Below, one piece after another: positions 34,251-43,090 of a DNA stretch of 64,000 nt. Position numbers and translations under genes: made by a program. The stretch comes from XYA12-FULL-58-9 sp001798605 (lineage in GTDB: Bacteria; Myxococcota; XYA12-FULL-58-9). Position 1 is the stretch's first letter; the number at the start of each line of letters is the position of its first letter. The notes under the pieces are model-generated. The model saw nothing but the letters and a program-made list of their open reading frames with translations. It was not told where the DNA came from and did not search any database. The DNA lies in NCBI GenBank assembly GCA_036736205.1, contig DAINMX010000004.1, forward strand, positions 1 through 64,000, read 5' to 3'.

Positions 34251-37229
34251 TCAACCATCGGCGACGATAGAGGAAAGCTGTTCGAAAAGCTTTTCCAGAT
34301 CATCTGGTTGGCTGCCGCCCGCCTGTGCGAGCTCGGGCTTGCCGCCGCCACGTCCACCGATAATTGGCGCGAGATCTTTGACCAGCTTGCCCGCCTGGAA
34401 GCGTTTGGTGAGGTCTGTTGTGACCGCAATCAGGAGGGTTGCCTTGTCAAGGTCGCGTCCGCCGAGACAGAGGATTCCGGACTGCATGCGATCGCGTAGC
34501 TTGTCGGCGAGCTCTCGCAGCTCTTTGCCACCGATGCCGTCGACCCGCGTGGCGATGACACGGACCCCAGAGACATCCTTCGCTCTTGCAAGCAAGTCGC
34601 CTGCTGCATCGGTGAGCTGGCTGAGCTTGGCGTTGTCGAGTTTCTTCTCGTTGTCACGGTTGGTCTTTTCCAAAGCCGCGAGGGCCGTGAGAATGCCGCC
34701 GGTATCAACGCCACGAAACCTCTCGGCGATGGCATCCACTTCAGTGGAGCGAGCGTTGCTGATTTGCACGGTGGCATGCCAACAGTCGCGCACGGTCTGC
34801 GCTGCGGATGCTGTGAACCCTTCTTTGAGGCATGGAGCTTCGACGTCACCCACCACGAACGGCGTCGGCTCAATGTTGAGCTCCCCGAGCTCCTGTACGA
34901 GCTGATTGTTCTGGCGGATCTTTTTCGCGATTGTGCGTAGTGTCGGTTGGTCATTGTCTGCCTGTGGCTGGTCGGGATGTTGCAACATCGACTCCAATCG
35001 GCCCAGCCAACCTGCGAGTCGAAGTGCACGCTGCCGCGCCGGATTGCCAACCTCCGCTTCGATGCGGCGGACGCCGGAGGCCACGGCCTCCTCGTTGGTG
35101 ATGAGGAGCATGTCGATGTCAGCGGTGGACTTGGCGTGGGTGCCGCCACAGAATTCGATTGAAGTGCCCATCGTCAGCACGCGAACCACGTCGCCGTATT
35201 TCTCACCGAACAGGGCCATTGCTCCCTTCTTCTTGGCCACATCAAATGGTAGGACCTCGGTGATGACTTCGTTGGCTTCGGCAATTCGATTGTTGGCGTC
35301 GTCTTCGACCGCTCGCAGTTGAGCCCATGTCGGTGCCTCGAACTGAGCGTAGTCAAACCGGAGGTGCTCAGGATCAACCAGAGAGCCTTGCTGCTTGACG
35401 TGATCACCGAGCACCCCACGCAACGAAGCATGCAAGAGGTGTGTGGCGGAATGGTGGGCACGTGTGAGCTTTCGGACATCGGGCTCGTAACCAGCCCACA
35501 CTTTGTCGCCGAGACTCAAGGTCCCATCGAGAATTCGACAGTGACAAACTGTGAGACCCTCAATGGGTCTTTTCACATCGACCACTTCAATCACCAGATT
35601 GTCGTTGACGATCATACCCGAGTCGCCGACCTGCCCACCGGACTCGCCATAGAACGGTGTCGGATCGACAACCAAGGCGACCTCACCGGCGTCGGCTTTG
35701 TCGACCTCGACCCCGCCCTGGACAATCGCGCGGATGGTCGCGTGTGCCTCAATATAATGGGTGCCGTCTGCGTCCCGTTTGCGCCAATGTCCGGTTCGGG
35801 ATTCTAGGGGCTCATCCTCGTGGGGATAACCGATGAACTCGACGCTGCCGAGTCTTTGGCTCAGCGCTTTGTAAACATCAGCCACCGCGGTGGTGCCGAC
35901 TTTGGAGCCCTTGCTGCCTTCCTTCTGTTTCTTTACGAGCTTTTCGAAACCGTCGAGATCAACACCAAGGCCGTTTTCTTCGGCAATGACCTCGGTGAGA
36001 TCGGGTGGGAACCCGTAGGTATCTTTGAGGGTGAAGGTGTCCTCGCCAGTTACCACCTTGCCGCCGTTCTTTTGGGTTTGCGCGATACGGGCGTTGAGAA
36101 GCTTGAGACCGGTGTCGATGGTACGGCGAAAACCCTTCTCTTCTGTCTGTGCGACCAAGCTGATGAGAGATTGGGAGTCCCCGAGCTCCTCAAAAACGTC
36201 GCCCATGATTTCGACGACTTTGGCGCAGGCGTGATGCAAGAACAGCTCATTCTCGAAGCCTAGTTTTTTGCCGTGGCGAACGGCGCGCCGCATGATGCGG
36301 CGCATGACGTAGCCGCGGGCGGTGTTGCTCGGCTGCACTCCGTCTGCCACCAAAAATGCGGTGGCACGGGCGTGATCGGCGATGACCCGCATGCTGACAT
36401 CATTATCGCTGTCGCCGCCGCAGTAGGGCTTGCCGACTGTTTCGGCGACCACATCGATGATCGGTTGAAACAAGTCGGTGTGATAGTTGGAGCTCTTGCC
36501 CTGTAGCAGGGCTGTCAATCTCTCCAGGCCCATGCCGGTGTCGACGCTGGGCTTGGGCAATAACACCATCTCGTCCGCCGATTTGCGCTCGTACTGCATG
36601 AAGACGTTATTCCAGATCTCCATGACGCGGCCGGTTTCGAAGTCCTCGGGGGTCGGTTCGCCGTCGCCACCTTGGTCGTAATGAATCTCGGTGCAGGGGC
36701 CGCACGGGCCGGTGGGACCCATGGCCCAGAAGTTGTCCTTGGCACCCATGCCGAGGATACGCTCATCGGACAGGCCGGAAATCTTGCGCCAAAGGTCCCT
36801 TGCTTCGTCATCGGGGCCGAGGTCACCTTCACCGCCAAACACGGTGACCCACAAGCGGTTCGGGGCGAGCCCGATCTCCTTGGTGACGAATTCCCAAGCC
36901 AGCTTGATGGCTTCTTCTTTGAAGTAATCGCCAAAGGAGAAGTTGCCGAGCATCTCGAAGAGGGTGTGATGCCTAGCGGTGCGGCCAACCTCACCGAGGT
37001 CGTTGTGCTTGCCGGCGACGCGCATACACTTTTGTGACGAAGTGGCCCGGTTGTACGGCCGTTTCTCCGCACCGACGAAGACGTCCTTGAATTGCACCAT
37101 GCCGGCATTGGTGAACATCAGGGTCGGGTCGTTGGCTGGAACCAACGAGCTTGACTTGACCACAGCGTGTCCGTGCCCGGCAAAAAAGTCGATGAAGTGC
37201 TGTCTGATTGCTTTGGATGATTCGCTCAT
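34251..37229 (-). CDS. alaS: Alanyl-tRNA synthetase
   Basis: 992 aa from ATG 37229 (MSESSKAIRQHFIDFF), longer than the usual 870-900. It charges tRNA-Ala and edits mischarged Ser and Gly. The N-terminal catalytic domain has SSSLVPANDPTLMFTNAGM and the GMGLERL motif; the editing domain has the zinc set HSATH and CGGTH; the C-terminal DHHA1 part ends near GGRGGGKPELAQAGG. The extra length lies between the editing and DHHA1 domains, where a linker of roughly 130 residues rich in Gln/Asn/Asp replaces the usual short helical coiled coil. No strong ribosome site is visible before this ATG. Confidence 0.97.
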   Translation of the reverse strand: MSESSKAIRQHFIDFFAGHGHAVVKSSSLVPANDPTLMFTNAGMVQFKDVFVGAEKRPYNRATSSQKCMRVAGKHNDLGEVGRTARHHTLFEMLGNFSFGDYFKEEAIKLAWEFVTKEIGLAPNRLWVTVFGGEGDLGPDDEARDLWRKISGLSDERILGMGAKDNFWAMGPTGPCGPCTEIHYDQGGDGEPTPEDFETGRVMEIWNNVFMQYERKSADEMVLLPKPSVDTGMGLERLTALLQGKSSNYHTDLFQPIIDVVAETVGKPYCGGDSDNDVSMRVIADHARATAFLVADGVQPSNTARGYVMRRIMRRAVRHGKKLGFENELFLHHACAKVVEIMGDVFEELGDSQSLISLVAQTEEKGFRRTIDTGLKLLNARIAQTQKNGGKVVTGEDTFTLKDTYGFPPDLTEVIAEENGLGVDLDGFEKLVKKQKEGSKGSKVGTTAVADVYKALSQRLGSVEFIGYPHEDEPLESRTGHWRKRDADGTHYIEAHATIRAIVQGGVEVDKADAGEVALVVDPTPFYGESGGQVGDSGMIVNDNLVIEVVDVKRPIEGLTVCHCRILDGTLSLGDKVWAGYEPDVRKLTRAHHSATHLLHASLRGVLGDHVKQQGSLVDPEHLRFDYAQFEAPTWAQLRAVEDDANNRIAEANEVITEVLPFDVAKKKGAMALFGEKYGDVVRVLTMGTSIEFCGGTHAKSTADIDMLLITNEEAVASGVRRIEAEVGNPARQRALRLAGWLGRLESMLQHPDQPQADNDQPTLRTIAKKIRQNNQLVQELGELNIEPTPFVVGDVEAPCLKEGFTASAAQTVRDCWHATVQISNARSTEVDAIAERFRGVDTGGILTALAALEKTNRDNEKKLDNAKLSQLTDAAGDLLARAKDVSGVRVIATRVDGIGGKELRELADKLRDRMQSGILCLGGRDLDKATLLIAVTTDLTKRFQAGKLVKDLAPIIGGRGGGKPELAQAGGSQPDDLEKLFEQLSSIVADG

Positions 37230-37364
37230 GATGGCAGGCCTGGTAGCACACCGGCCCTGTCCGCGGCAATGTTCTCTTGCGTCAATGGGATGCTCAGGCA
37301 TCGATCCTGTCCTTGGGGATGTTGTTGCAGGTGGACCGTCCTTGCCATGCGGCGTCGAAAACCC

Positions 37365-37392
37365 TTGACACTGTGACGCGGTGTGTTAAGCC
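37365..37392 (+). promoter_or_regulatory. Possible promoter of the phasin-like gene
   Basis: Perfect -35 TTGACA (37365-37370) with a weak -10 (TAAGCC, 16-nt spacer) about 30 nt before the start codon region. The weak second box makes this tentative. Confidence 0.35.
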
Positions 37393-37419
37393 TGCCAAAA
37401 TTCTGGTTGGAGAGGTGCC

Positions 37420-37812
37420 ATGACAAAGACAGCAAAGAATCGAGCTGAGGACTTGTTTCACGGTCTGCAGAAGAAGGCCAAGGCCTTCGCAGAGGCTGAG
37501 GAAGGGGTGGTCCACACAGCCAAGGATTTGATGCGCAACGGCTTGAGCGCCGCCGACGTGACCTCCAAGCTTGAGGAACTGGTTGGCAAAGTCAAAGCCA
37601 ATGCAATTTTAGAAAAGCTCGATCCCCAGGGTGCCTTGGCTGCCTTCAACGGGTACCGTGACGACGTTGAAAGACGTGTCGACGAAGTGATTAGGGGGGT
37701 GTTGGGCTCATTGCCAGTTGCCACCAAGGTCGATTTCAAGGGGCTGCAGAAGGAAGTCGTATCCCTGCGGAAAAAAGTTGAAACCCTAAAAAAACAGGTA
37801 ACTAGACAGTAG
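37420..37812 (+). CDS. Small helical phasin-like coiled-coil protein
   Basis: 130 aa, ATG preceded by GGAGAGG. The whole protein is helical and charged, and the C-terminus (LQKEVVSLRKKVETLKKQV) is a heptad-type coiled coil. The layout, a helical body plus a C-terminal oligomerising coil, is like phasins that coat polyhydroxyalkanoate granules or related small stabilising proteins. No polyhydroxyalkanoate synthase is in this window, so the assignment is only by general resemblance. It is divergent from alaS across 190 nt. Confidence 0.55.
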   Translation: MTKTAKNRAEDLFHGLQKKAKAFAEAEEGVVHTAKDLMRNGLSAADVTSKLEELVGKVKANAILEKLDPQGALAAFNGYRDDVERRVDEVIRGVLGSLPVATKVDFKGLQKEVVSLRKKVETLKKQVTRQ

Positions 37813-38081
37813 ACAGAAGCAAAGGATCGTCTGGCGCAAATTGAGTGCCTGTCAAAGGTAGGTCCCGGTGGGAGAAATACCCACCAACCGCTTGAACAAC
37901 CAGGGATTCCCGGTCGTCCCACACGTGTGAAGACGAATGGGGACCAAACAATGAGAAGTCTGTCCTCCCTGGTTGTTGGGCTGATCAGCGCAACGTCTTG
38001 CTGGATCTTGCCGACAACCACTCGTGTCCCCACTGTTGCGATGTGCTTCCAATTGGGGGAGCGAAACAGCGAGTGTTGAAT
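37813..38081. other. Intergenic region, 269 nt, no gene seen
   Basis: Separates the phasin-like gene from the transglycosylase gene. An upstream extension of the transglycosylase frame to 37998 encodes Cys/His-rich sequence ahead of the signal peptide and is not considered coding. Confidence 0.5.
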
Positions 38082-38810
38082 ATGGATAAACTCTCAACAA
38101 TGGGTACTGAGAGCAGTCGGAATTGGCTCCGCGTGGTAGGGGCTGTCTTGCTGCTTGGCTTGGGAATGGGGTCCACCCATGCCGTGGCCGACGAAGTTGC
38201 GGTACTGTTGGCGTCCCGCACATCACAGGTCATGATGACTCCTCGGGATCCATTGGCGTTCATGGGTGAGCTCGATTACGTCCTCCCGCGTCCGGTGGTG
38301 GTGATGAGCCGACGGGATGCCGTGGCTCAGGAATTGCTCCACTATTCGCGGACAATGAGCGAGAAAGATGCGCTGCGCACGGCACGGGCACTCTGTGATG
38401 AGGCCGGGGCGCTCGGCTGGGATCCCTTCATGTATGTGGCGGTGATCCATGTGGAGAGTTCCTACAACCATCTAGCAGTCTCTCCCGTGGGCGCAGAGGG
38501 GCTCATGCAGTTGATGCCCTTCACCGCGGAATGGATGGCAGAACAAATCGAGCTCGAGTTTGCCCAGGGCAACAGTTTCGACCCAGTTATCAATGTTCGC
38601 CTCGGCACCCACTATCTCGAGCATTTGCGCACTCGGTTTGATCGCATGGACCTGGTGTTAACCGCTTACAATCGTGGGCCCACCGCCACTCGGTACATTT
38701 TGGCGCACAACAAGGGTCTGCCCCGTAACGTTCGGGATTTCTACGCTACCAAGGTCCTCGAAAAATACAGTGTGTTGCGATCGAAATACCGGCACCTGCC
38801 ACTTGGTTGA
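38082..38810 (+). CDS. Lytic transglycosylase (SLT domain)
   Basis: 242 aa from ATG 38082; ATG 38100 is also possible. A signal peptide (WLRVVGAVLLLGLGMGSTHAVA) sends it to the periplasm. The SLT catalytic domain has the glutamate in AVIHVESSYN, then SPVGAEGLMQLMP, NVRLGTHYLEHL and LTAYNRGP, all in standard order. These enzymes cleave the glycan strand of peptidoglycan and form 1,6-anhydromuramyl ends. A helical stretch (RTARALCDEAGALGWDP) precedes the catalytic domain. The length is that of a minimal enzyme. Confidence 0.93.
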   Translation: MDKLSTMGTESSRNWLRVVGAVLLLGLGMGSTHAVADEVAVLLASRTSQVMMTPRDPLAFMGELDYVLPRPVVVMSRRDAVAQELLHYSRTMSEKDALRTARALCDEAGALGWDPFMYVAVIHVESSYNHLAVSPVGAEGLMQLMPFTAEWMAEQIELEFAQGNSFDPVINVRLGTHYLEHLRTRFDRMDLVLTAYNRGPTATRYILAHNKGLPRNVRDFYATKVLEKYSVLRSKYRHLPLG

Positions 38811-38927
38811 CTCGCTCCACTCGATTTATCCGGCAATTGAAGGATAGACAATGGCATGGCGGATTGCACCCGATGCCATTGACCAGCCGCCCGGCGTTCC
38901 GTAGGTTCGCACACGGGGGGCGATCAT

Positions 38928-40172
38928 ATGCGGGGTTGTGTGGAACCACTAGCGATTCACCCTGATGTCATCAAACAGGTGCTCACCCTGATACTTGCTG
39001 GTGGGCGTGGCGAGCGTCTTGACCCCTTGACCCGCCACCGCTCAAAGCCGTCGGTGCCGTTTGGAGGTACTTTCCGCATCATCGATTTCGTTTTGGCCAA
39101 CGCGGTCAATTCTGGCCTGCGGCAGATCTGTTTGCTAACTCAGTACAAAGCAACTTCGTTGATGCGTCACATCAACACCGGGTGGAACATCCTGTCTGCC
39201 GAGCTAGGGGAGTTCATTTACACCATACCCCCACAGCTGCGTGTGAGTGACCATTGGTACCTTGGCACCGTCGACGCCGTGTACCAGAATGTTTACACCA
39301 TTGGAAAGGTGCGACCATCCTATGTTCTGGTGCTCTCCGGTGATCATGTCTACCGCATGGACTATCGTGAGTTGATTGCAGAGCACATTGCCAAACACGC
39401 AGAGCTGACTCTGGCGGTCACCAATGTTCCAGCGGCTGACTCAGCAAGGTACGGTGTGGTGGAGCGATCGGCGGAGGGTTGGGTCACGGGATACAAAGAG
39501 AAACCAAGCTTGGTTGGTGGTGACGAGATCACCGCCAATATGGGCATCTTTCTTTTTGATACCAATTTGTTGATCGATGCGGTCAGCAGGGATGCGAGTC
39601 GCCAAGATTCGCGCCACGATTTTGGCCACGATCTTATTCCTGAGCTCTTGCAACGGGGTGCGCGGGTCTACGCGCATCGGTTCAAGAGTGCTGGGAGCAA
39701 ACCCGAGCCCTATTGGCGCGACATCGGCACCCGAGATGCCTACTACGAAGCAAACATGGATTTGGTCTCGGTCTCGCCACATTTCAGCCTTTACGATCGC
39801 ACGTGGCCGATTCGCTCTGCGCCCATTCAAGCGCCGCCTGCGAAGTTTGTTTTTTCCGGAGGTGAGCTGAATCGAGTGGGGCAGGCCCACGATTCCCTGG
39901 TCTCGCCGGGGGTGGTTATAAGTGGTGGCAGCGTTAGGGGCACCATTTTGGGGCCCAATTGTCGTGTGAATTCCTGGGCGACGGTGGAAGAGTCGATTCT
40001 CATGGATGGTGTTGATGTTGGGCGCCACAGCATGGTGCGCAGGGCGATCATCGACAAATACGTGGTCTTGCCGCCCTATTCGAGAATCGGGGTTGATGCG
40101 GACCGCGACCGAGAGCGTTTTACTGTGACGTCGAGCGGTATCGTCATCGTCCCGCGCGACGCGGTATTGTAG
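38928..40172 (+). CDS. glgC: Glucose-1-phosphate adenylyltransferase
   Basis: 414 aa, ATG 38928 with GGGGGGC upstream. Makes ADP-glucose for glycogen. Canonical motifs are LILAGGRGERLDPLT, RSKPSVPFGG, LLTQYKATSL, GDHVYRMDY with the catalytic aspartate, the glucose-1-phosphate lysine in YKEKPS and WRDIGT. A C-terminal left-handed beta-helix holds hexapeptide-like strands (GSVRGTILGPNCRV, VEESILMDGV). First gene of a three-gene glycogen operon, with nine bases before the second ATG. Confidence 0.96.
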   Translation: MRGCVEPLAIHPDVIKQVLTLILAGGRGERLDPLTRHRSKPSVPFGGTFRIIDFVLANAVNSGLRQICLLTQYKATSLMRHINTGWNILSAELGEFIYTIPPQLRVSDHWYLGTVDAVYQNVYTIGKVRPSYVLVLSGDHVYRMDYRELIAEHIAKHAELTLAVTNVPAADSARYGVVERSAEGWVTGYKEKPSLVGGDEITANMGIFLFDTNLLIDAVSRDASRQDSRHDFGHDLIPELLQRGARVYAHRFKSAGSKPEPYWRDIGTRDAYYEANMDLVSVSPHFSLYDRTWPIRSAPIQAPPAKFVFSGGELNRVGQAHDSLVSPGVVISGGSVRGTILGPNCRVNSWATVEESILMDGVDVGRHSMVRRAIIDKYVVLPPYSRIGVDADRDRERFTVTSSGIVIVPRDAVL

Positions 40173-40181
40173 GAGCCATTG

Positions 40182-41462
40182 ATGCGCAAGACAGTCGCAA
40201 TCGTGTTTGCGGGCGGGCGGGCGGAGGAGCTCTCCGTGTTGACCCAGCGTAGGCCCAAGTCTGCCATTGTGTATGGCGGGGCCTATCGGATGATCGATTT
40301 TGCTCTGACCAATCTGGCCAATACCGAGGGTATCACCAATGTCGGCATTCTTACGCAGTACCGGCCGTCATCTTTGATAGACCATGTGGGCATTGGATTG
40401 CCTTGGGATTTCGTTGGCACACGGCGCGGCGTACGAATACTGCCTCCCTACACAGGGCCTCAAGGGGCCCAGTTCTATCGCGGTACGGCGGATGCGTTGT
40501 ATCAAAACATAGACTACTTCGATCTCTATCAGCCCGATGATGTCCTCATCGTCTCGGCCGATCATGCCTATCACACCAGCTATGAGCCGCTCCTACGGTT
40601 TCACATGGAGCGCGCCGCAGATGCAACCTTGGCATTCACGCCGGTCGCGCACAATCCCTCTCGTTTTGGCATAGGTGAGCTCACCGCCGACGGTCGGATG
40701 GTTAGCTATGCAGAGAAACCCGAGCATCCTCGCAGTAACTTGGCGTCGATGACCGTCTACGTGTTCAAGCGGGAGGTGTTGGTCGAGGAGCTCAAGAGAC
40801 ACGCCGAGAGTCAGGAGAAGCCTCGGTCATTCCATATCTACGACGAGATACTGCCGCGGATGATGGAGCGCCGCCATGTCTTTGGCTGGGTCTATCACGG
40901 AGACTGGGAGTATGCTCGGACGCTGGATGCCTATTTTGAAGCGCATCAGGGGCTTTTGGGGGAGAACCCGCGTTGGGATCAAAACGTCGCCAAGGTCCGT
41001 ACCAACTCCATGGAGGGTCGGGCAGCGACACCGCCACCCGCAAAGGTGGGTCCCGGCGGCAGCGTCATGGATTCCATCATCACTGGCGGTTGCAATATTG
41101 CCGGTGCGGTGGAGCGTTCCGTTTTGTCGCCAGGCGTGGTGGTCGAGCCTGGAGCGGTGGTGCGCGACTCCGTGCTGTGGGACAACGTCGTCGTCAGGTC
41201 GGGCGCGATCGTCGATCGGGTTATCTGTGACAAGAGATGTGTGATCGCAAGTGGTGCCCACGTTGGGTTGGGCGAGCTGTTTCCGTCCAATGAAGAGCTA
41301 CCTGGTTCGCTCTCCTGTGGCGCGACGGTGTTGGGAATGGATGTCCATGTCCCTGCTGGTGCGAAGATCGGACGTAATTGCATCATTTATCCGCGGGCGG
41401 CGGCGGCGGATCTTTCCGCACCGGTCGCCTCGGGGACAACGGTGCACATCGATGAGTTCTGA
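40182..41462 (+). CDS. GlgC paralogue with altered nucleotide-binding loop
   Basis: 426 aa from ATG 40182, with AGGAG six bases upstream; TTG 40179 is less likely. Same fold as the preceding gene (RRPKSAIVYGGAYRMIDF, LTQYRPSSL, VSADHAYHTSYE, YAEKPEHP, C-terminal beta-helix). The signature loop is AGGRAEELSVLT where active enzymes have GGRGxRL, so the Gly and Arg of the nucleotide loop are missing, while the catalytic-type aspartate and lysine remain. This resembles the division between GlgC and GlgD in Firmicutes: it may be a regulatory subunit, or an enzyme of altered specificity. Confidence 0.85.
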   Translation: MRKTVAIVFAGGRAEELSVLTQRRPKSAIVYGGAYRMIDFALTNLANTEGITNVGILTQYRPSSLIDHVGIGLPWDFVGTRRGVRILPPYTGPQGAQFYRGTADALYQNIDYFDLYQPDDVLIVSADHAYHTSYEPLLRFHMERAADATLAFTPVAHNPSRFGIGELTADGRMVSYAEKPEHPRSNLASMTVYVFKREVLVEELKRHAESQEKPRSFHIYDEILPRMMERRHVFGWVYHGDWEYARTLDAYFEAHQGLLGENPRWDQNVAKVRTNSMEGRAATPPPAKVGPGGSVMDSIITGGCNIAGAVERSVLSPGVVVEPGAVVRDSVLWDNVVVRSGAIVDRVICDKRCVIASGAHVGLGELFPSNEELPGSLSCGATVLGMDVHVPAGAKIGRNCIIYPRAAAADLSAPVASGTTVHIDEF

Positions 41463-41474
41463 TTCGAGGCGGCC

Positions 41475-42641
41475 ATGAAAGCGACGATCATTTCCAAGGA
41501 GTATCCGCCTCACGTTTACGGTGGCGCTGGGGTGCACGTGAAGTTTCTCACGCGTGAGCTCGCCAAACGCATGGCTGTGGAGGTGCGCTGTTTTGGTGAG
41601 CAGAAGCTGGAAGACGGTAATCTCCAGGTGTCGGGGTATCGGACGTGGGCGCGCATGTGGGAAGGGGATGAGCGCCGATTCAACTCAGTCTTGGGAACCC
41701 TCTCGGTTGATCTGTCGGTCGTCCGTGATCCCATCGACAGTGACATTGTTCATACCCACACCTGGTATGCGGCGTGGGCGGGGTTTTTGGCCAAGAAGCT
41801 CTATGGGATCCCGTTGGTCTGCACTGTCCACAGTCTCGAGCCCTTGCGGCCGTGGAAGGAAGAACAGCTCGGTGCGTCGTATCGGCTGTCGTCGTGGGCA
41901 GAGAAGGTGACGCTGGAAAACGCCGATCGCATAGTTGCGGTGTCGCATGGATCCAGAAAAGACATCATCGACTTGTTTGACGTCAACGAGAGCCGCGTCG
42001 AGGTCATTCACAACGGTATCGATCTCGATCTTTATCGACCCGTGAATACCGACGGGACCCTCAAAGCCTATGGAATCGATCAGGATTACATTCTGTTTGT
42101 CGGTCGGGTCTCCCGACAGAAAGGCATCGAACACTTGATCGATGCAGTAGACATGATCGCCCCGTCGGTGAAAATTGTCCTGTGTACCAGCGCCCCCGAT
42201 ACCAAGGAGTTGCAAGCGGAGATCGCGGCGAAGGTCGCAGCGCAGCCGCGCATCGTCTGGATCAATTCTTTGCTGCGGGAAGACCAATACGTCGAATTGT
42301 ACGCGCAGGCACGCTTGTTCGTATGCCCGTCGGTGTACGAGCCCTTCGGTATCATCAACCTAGAGGCGATGGCCTGCGAGACTCCGATTGTGGCGAGTCG
42401 CATAGGGGGAATTCTCGAAACCGTTGTGGATGGCGAGACCGGCATACTCGTCGAACCAGGCAGTCCTGTTGCCATTGCCGACGCAGTCAATCAACTGTTG
42501 AAGAACCCAGAACGAGCGGCACAATTTGGCAAAAACGGTCGCAAGCGGGTCGAAGACCATTTTTCCTGGCCGCACATCGCTGATCAAACGGTGGGAATGT
42601 ACGAACGCGTTGTGGAACAGTGGCGTTCGCGCGCGGAATAG
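41475..42641 (+). CDS. glgA: GT4 glycogen synthase / ADP-glucose-dependent maltosyltransferase type
   Basis: 388 aa, 12 nt after the paralogue. It belongs to the short actinobacterial-type GlgA/GlgM glycosyltransferases of family GT4, not the longer GT5 GlgA. Markers are the N-terminal KEYPPHVYGGAGVHV, THTWYAA, HSLEPLRPWK, LFVGRVSRQKGIEHLI and the nucleotide-sugar site PSVYEPFGIINLEAMACETP with its ExxxxxxxE pair. It transfers glucose from ADP-glucose made by the two upstream genes, either to glycogen or to glucose-1-phosphate (giving maltose-1-phosphate); sequence alone does not decide. Confidence 0.93.
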   Translation: MKATIISKEYPPHVYGGAGVHVKFLTRELAKRMAVEVRCFGEQKLEDGNLQVSGYRTWARMWEGDERRFNSVLGTLSVDLSVVRDPIDSDIVHTHTWYAAWAGFLAKKLYGIPLVCTVHSLEPLRPWKEEQLGASYRLSSWAEKVTLENADRIVAVSHGSRKDIIDLFDVNESRVEVIHNGIDLDLYRPVNTDGTLKAYGIDQDYILFVGRVSRQKGIEHLIDAVDMIAPSVKIVLCTSAPDTKELQAEIAAKVAAQPRIVWINSLLREDQYVELYAQARLFVCPSVYEPFGIINLEAMACETPIVASRIGGILETVVDGETGILVEPGSPVAIADAVNQLLKNPERAAQFGKNGRKRVEDHFSWPHIADQTVGMYERVVEQWRSRAE

Positions 42642-42664
42642 CCGGTTGCCAGGTTGGATAGGCC

Positions 42665-43090
42665 TTATTGTCCGCGCCGCATCTTCGCTACGGCATCTTT
42701 CATATCGCGAAGGCGAAGCGCTCGTTCGACGGTGTCCACCAAGTCATCGACGCGCCAGGGTTTGGCAACGACGTGGGCGATGAGCCCTCGGTCTTGGGCC
42801 TCGAAAACATCTCTGAGCTCGGGATAACCGGTGACCATGACGCCGATGATTTCAGGGTTCTTCTTCTTGGCTGCCTCGAGGAACTCGACGCCATTCATTT
42901 TGGGCATGGAGAAGTCTACGAGCGCGACGTCGACATGACGATCATCGAGGATTTTCAAGCCCTCAGAACCCGAGAGTACGGTGATGACATCGAATCGATC
43001 TTTTCGCTTGAACACGCGTGCCATCAGATCATTGTTGTGCGTTTCATCGTCAACGCTGAGAAGCACGATCTTGGTCTGTGGAGACGTCAT
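42665..43090 (-). CDS. Response regulator, receiver domain only
   Basis: 141 aa from ATG 43090, which overlaps the histidine kinase stop by four bases (ATGA). A complete receiver domain: acidic pair VDDE, phosphoacceptor aspartate in LVDFSMP, Thr in VTGYP and Lys in AKPW. The C-terminal extension is short and has no output domain. It is likely the direct phosphoryl target of the adjacent kinase and may act by protein binding. Last gene of the minus-strand signalling cluster; the glycogen operon ends 23 nt away on the other strand. Confidence 0.95.
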   Translation of the reverse strand: MTSPQTKIVLLSVDDETHNNDLMARVFKRKDRFDVITVLSGSEGLKILDDRHVDVALVDFSMPKMNGVEFLEAAKKKNPEIIGVMVTGYPELRDVFEAQDRGLIAHVVAKPWRVDDLVDTVERALRLRDMKDAVAKMRRGQ

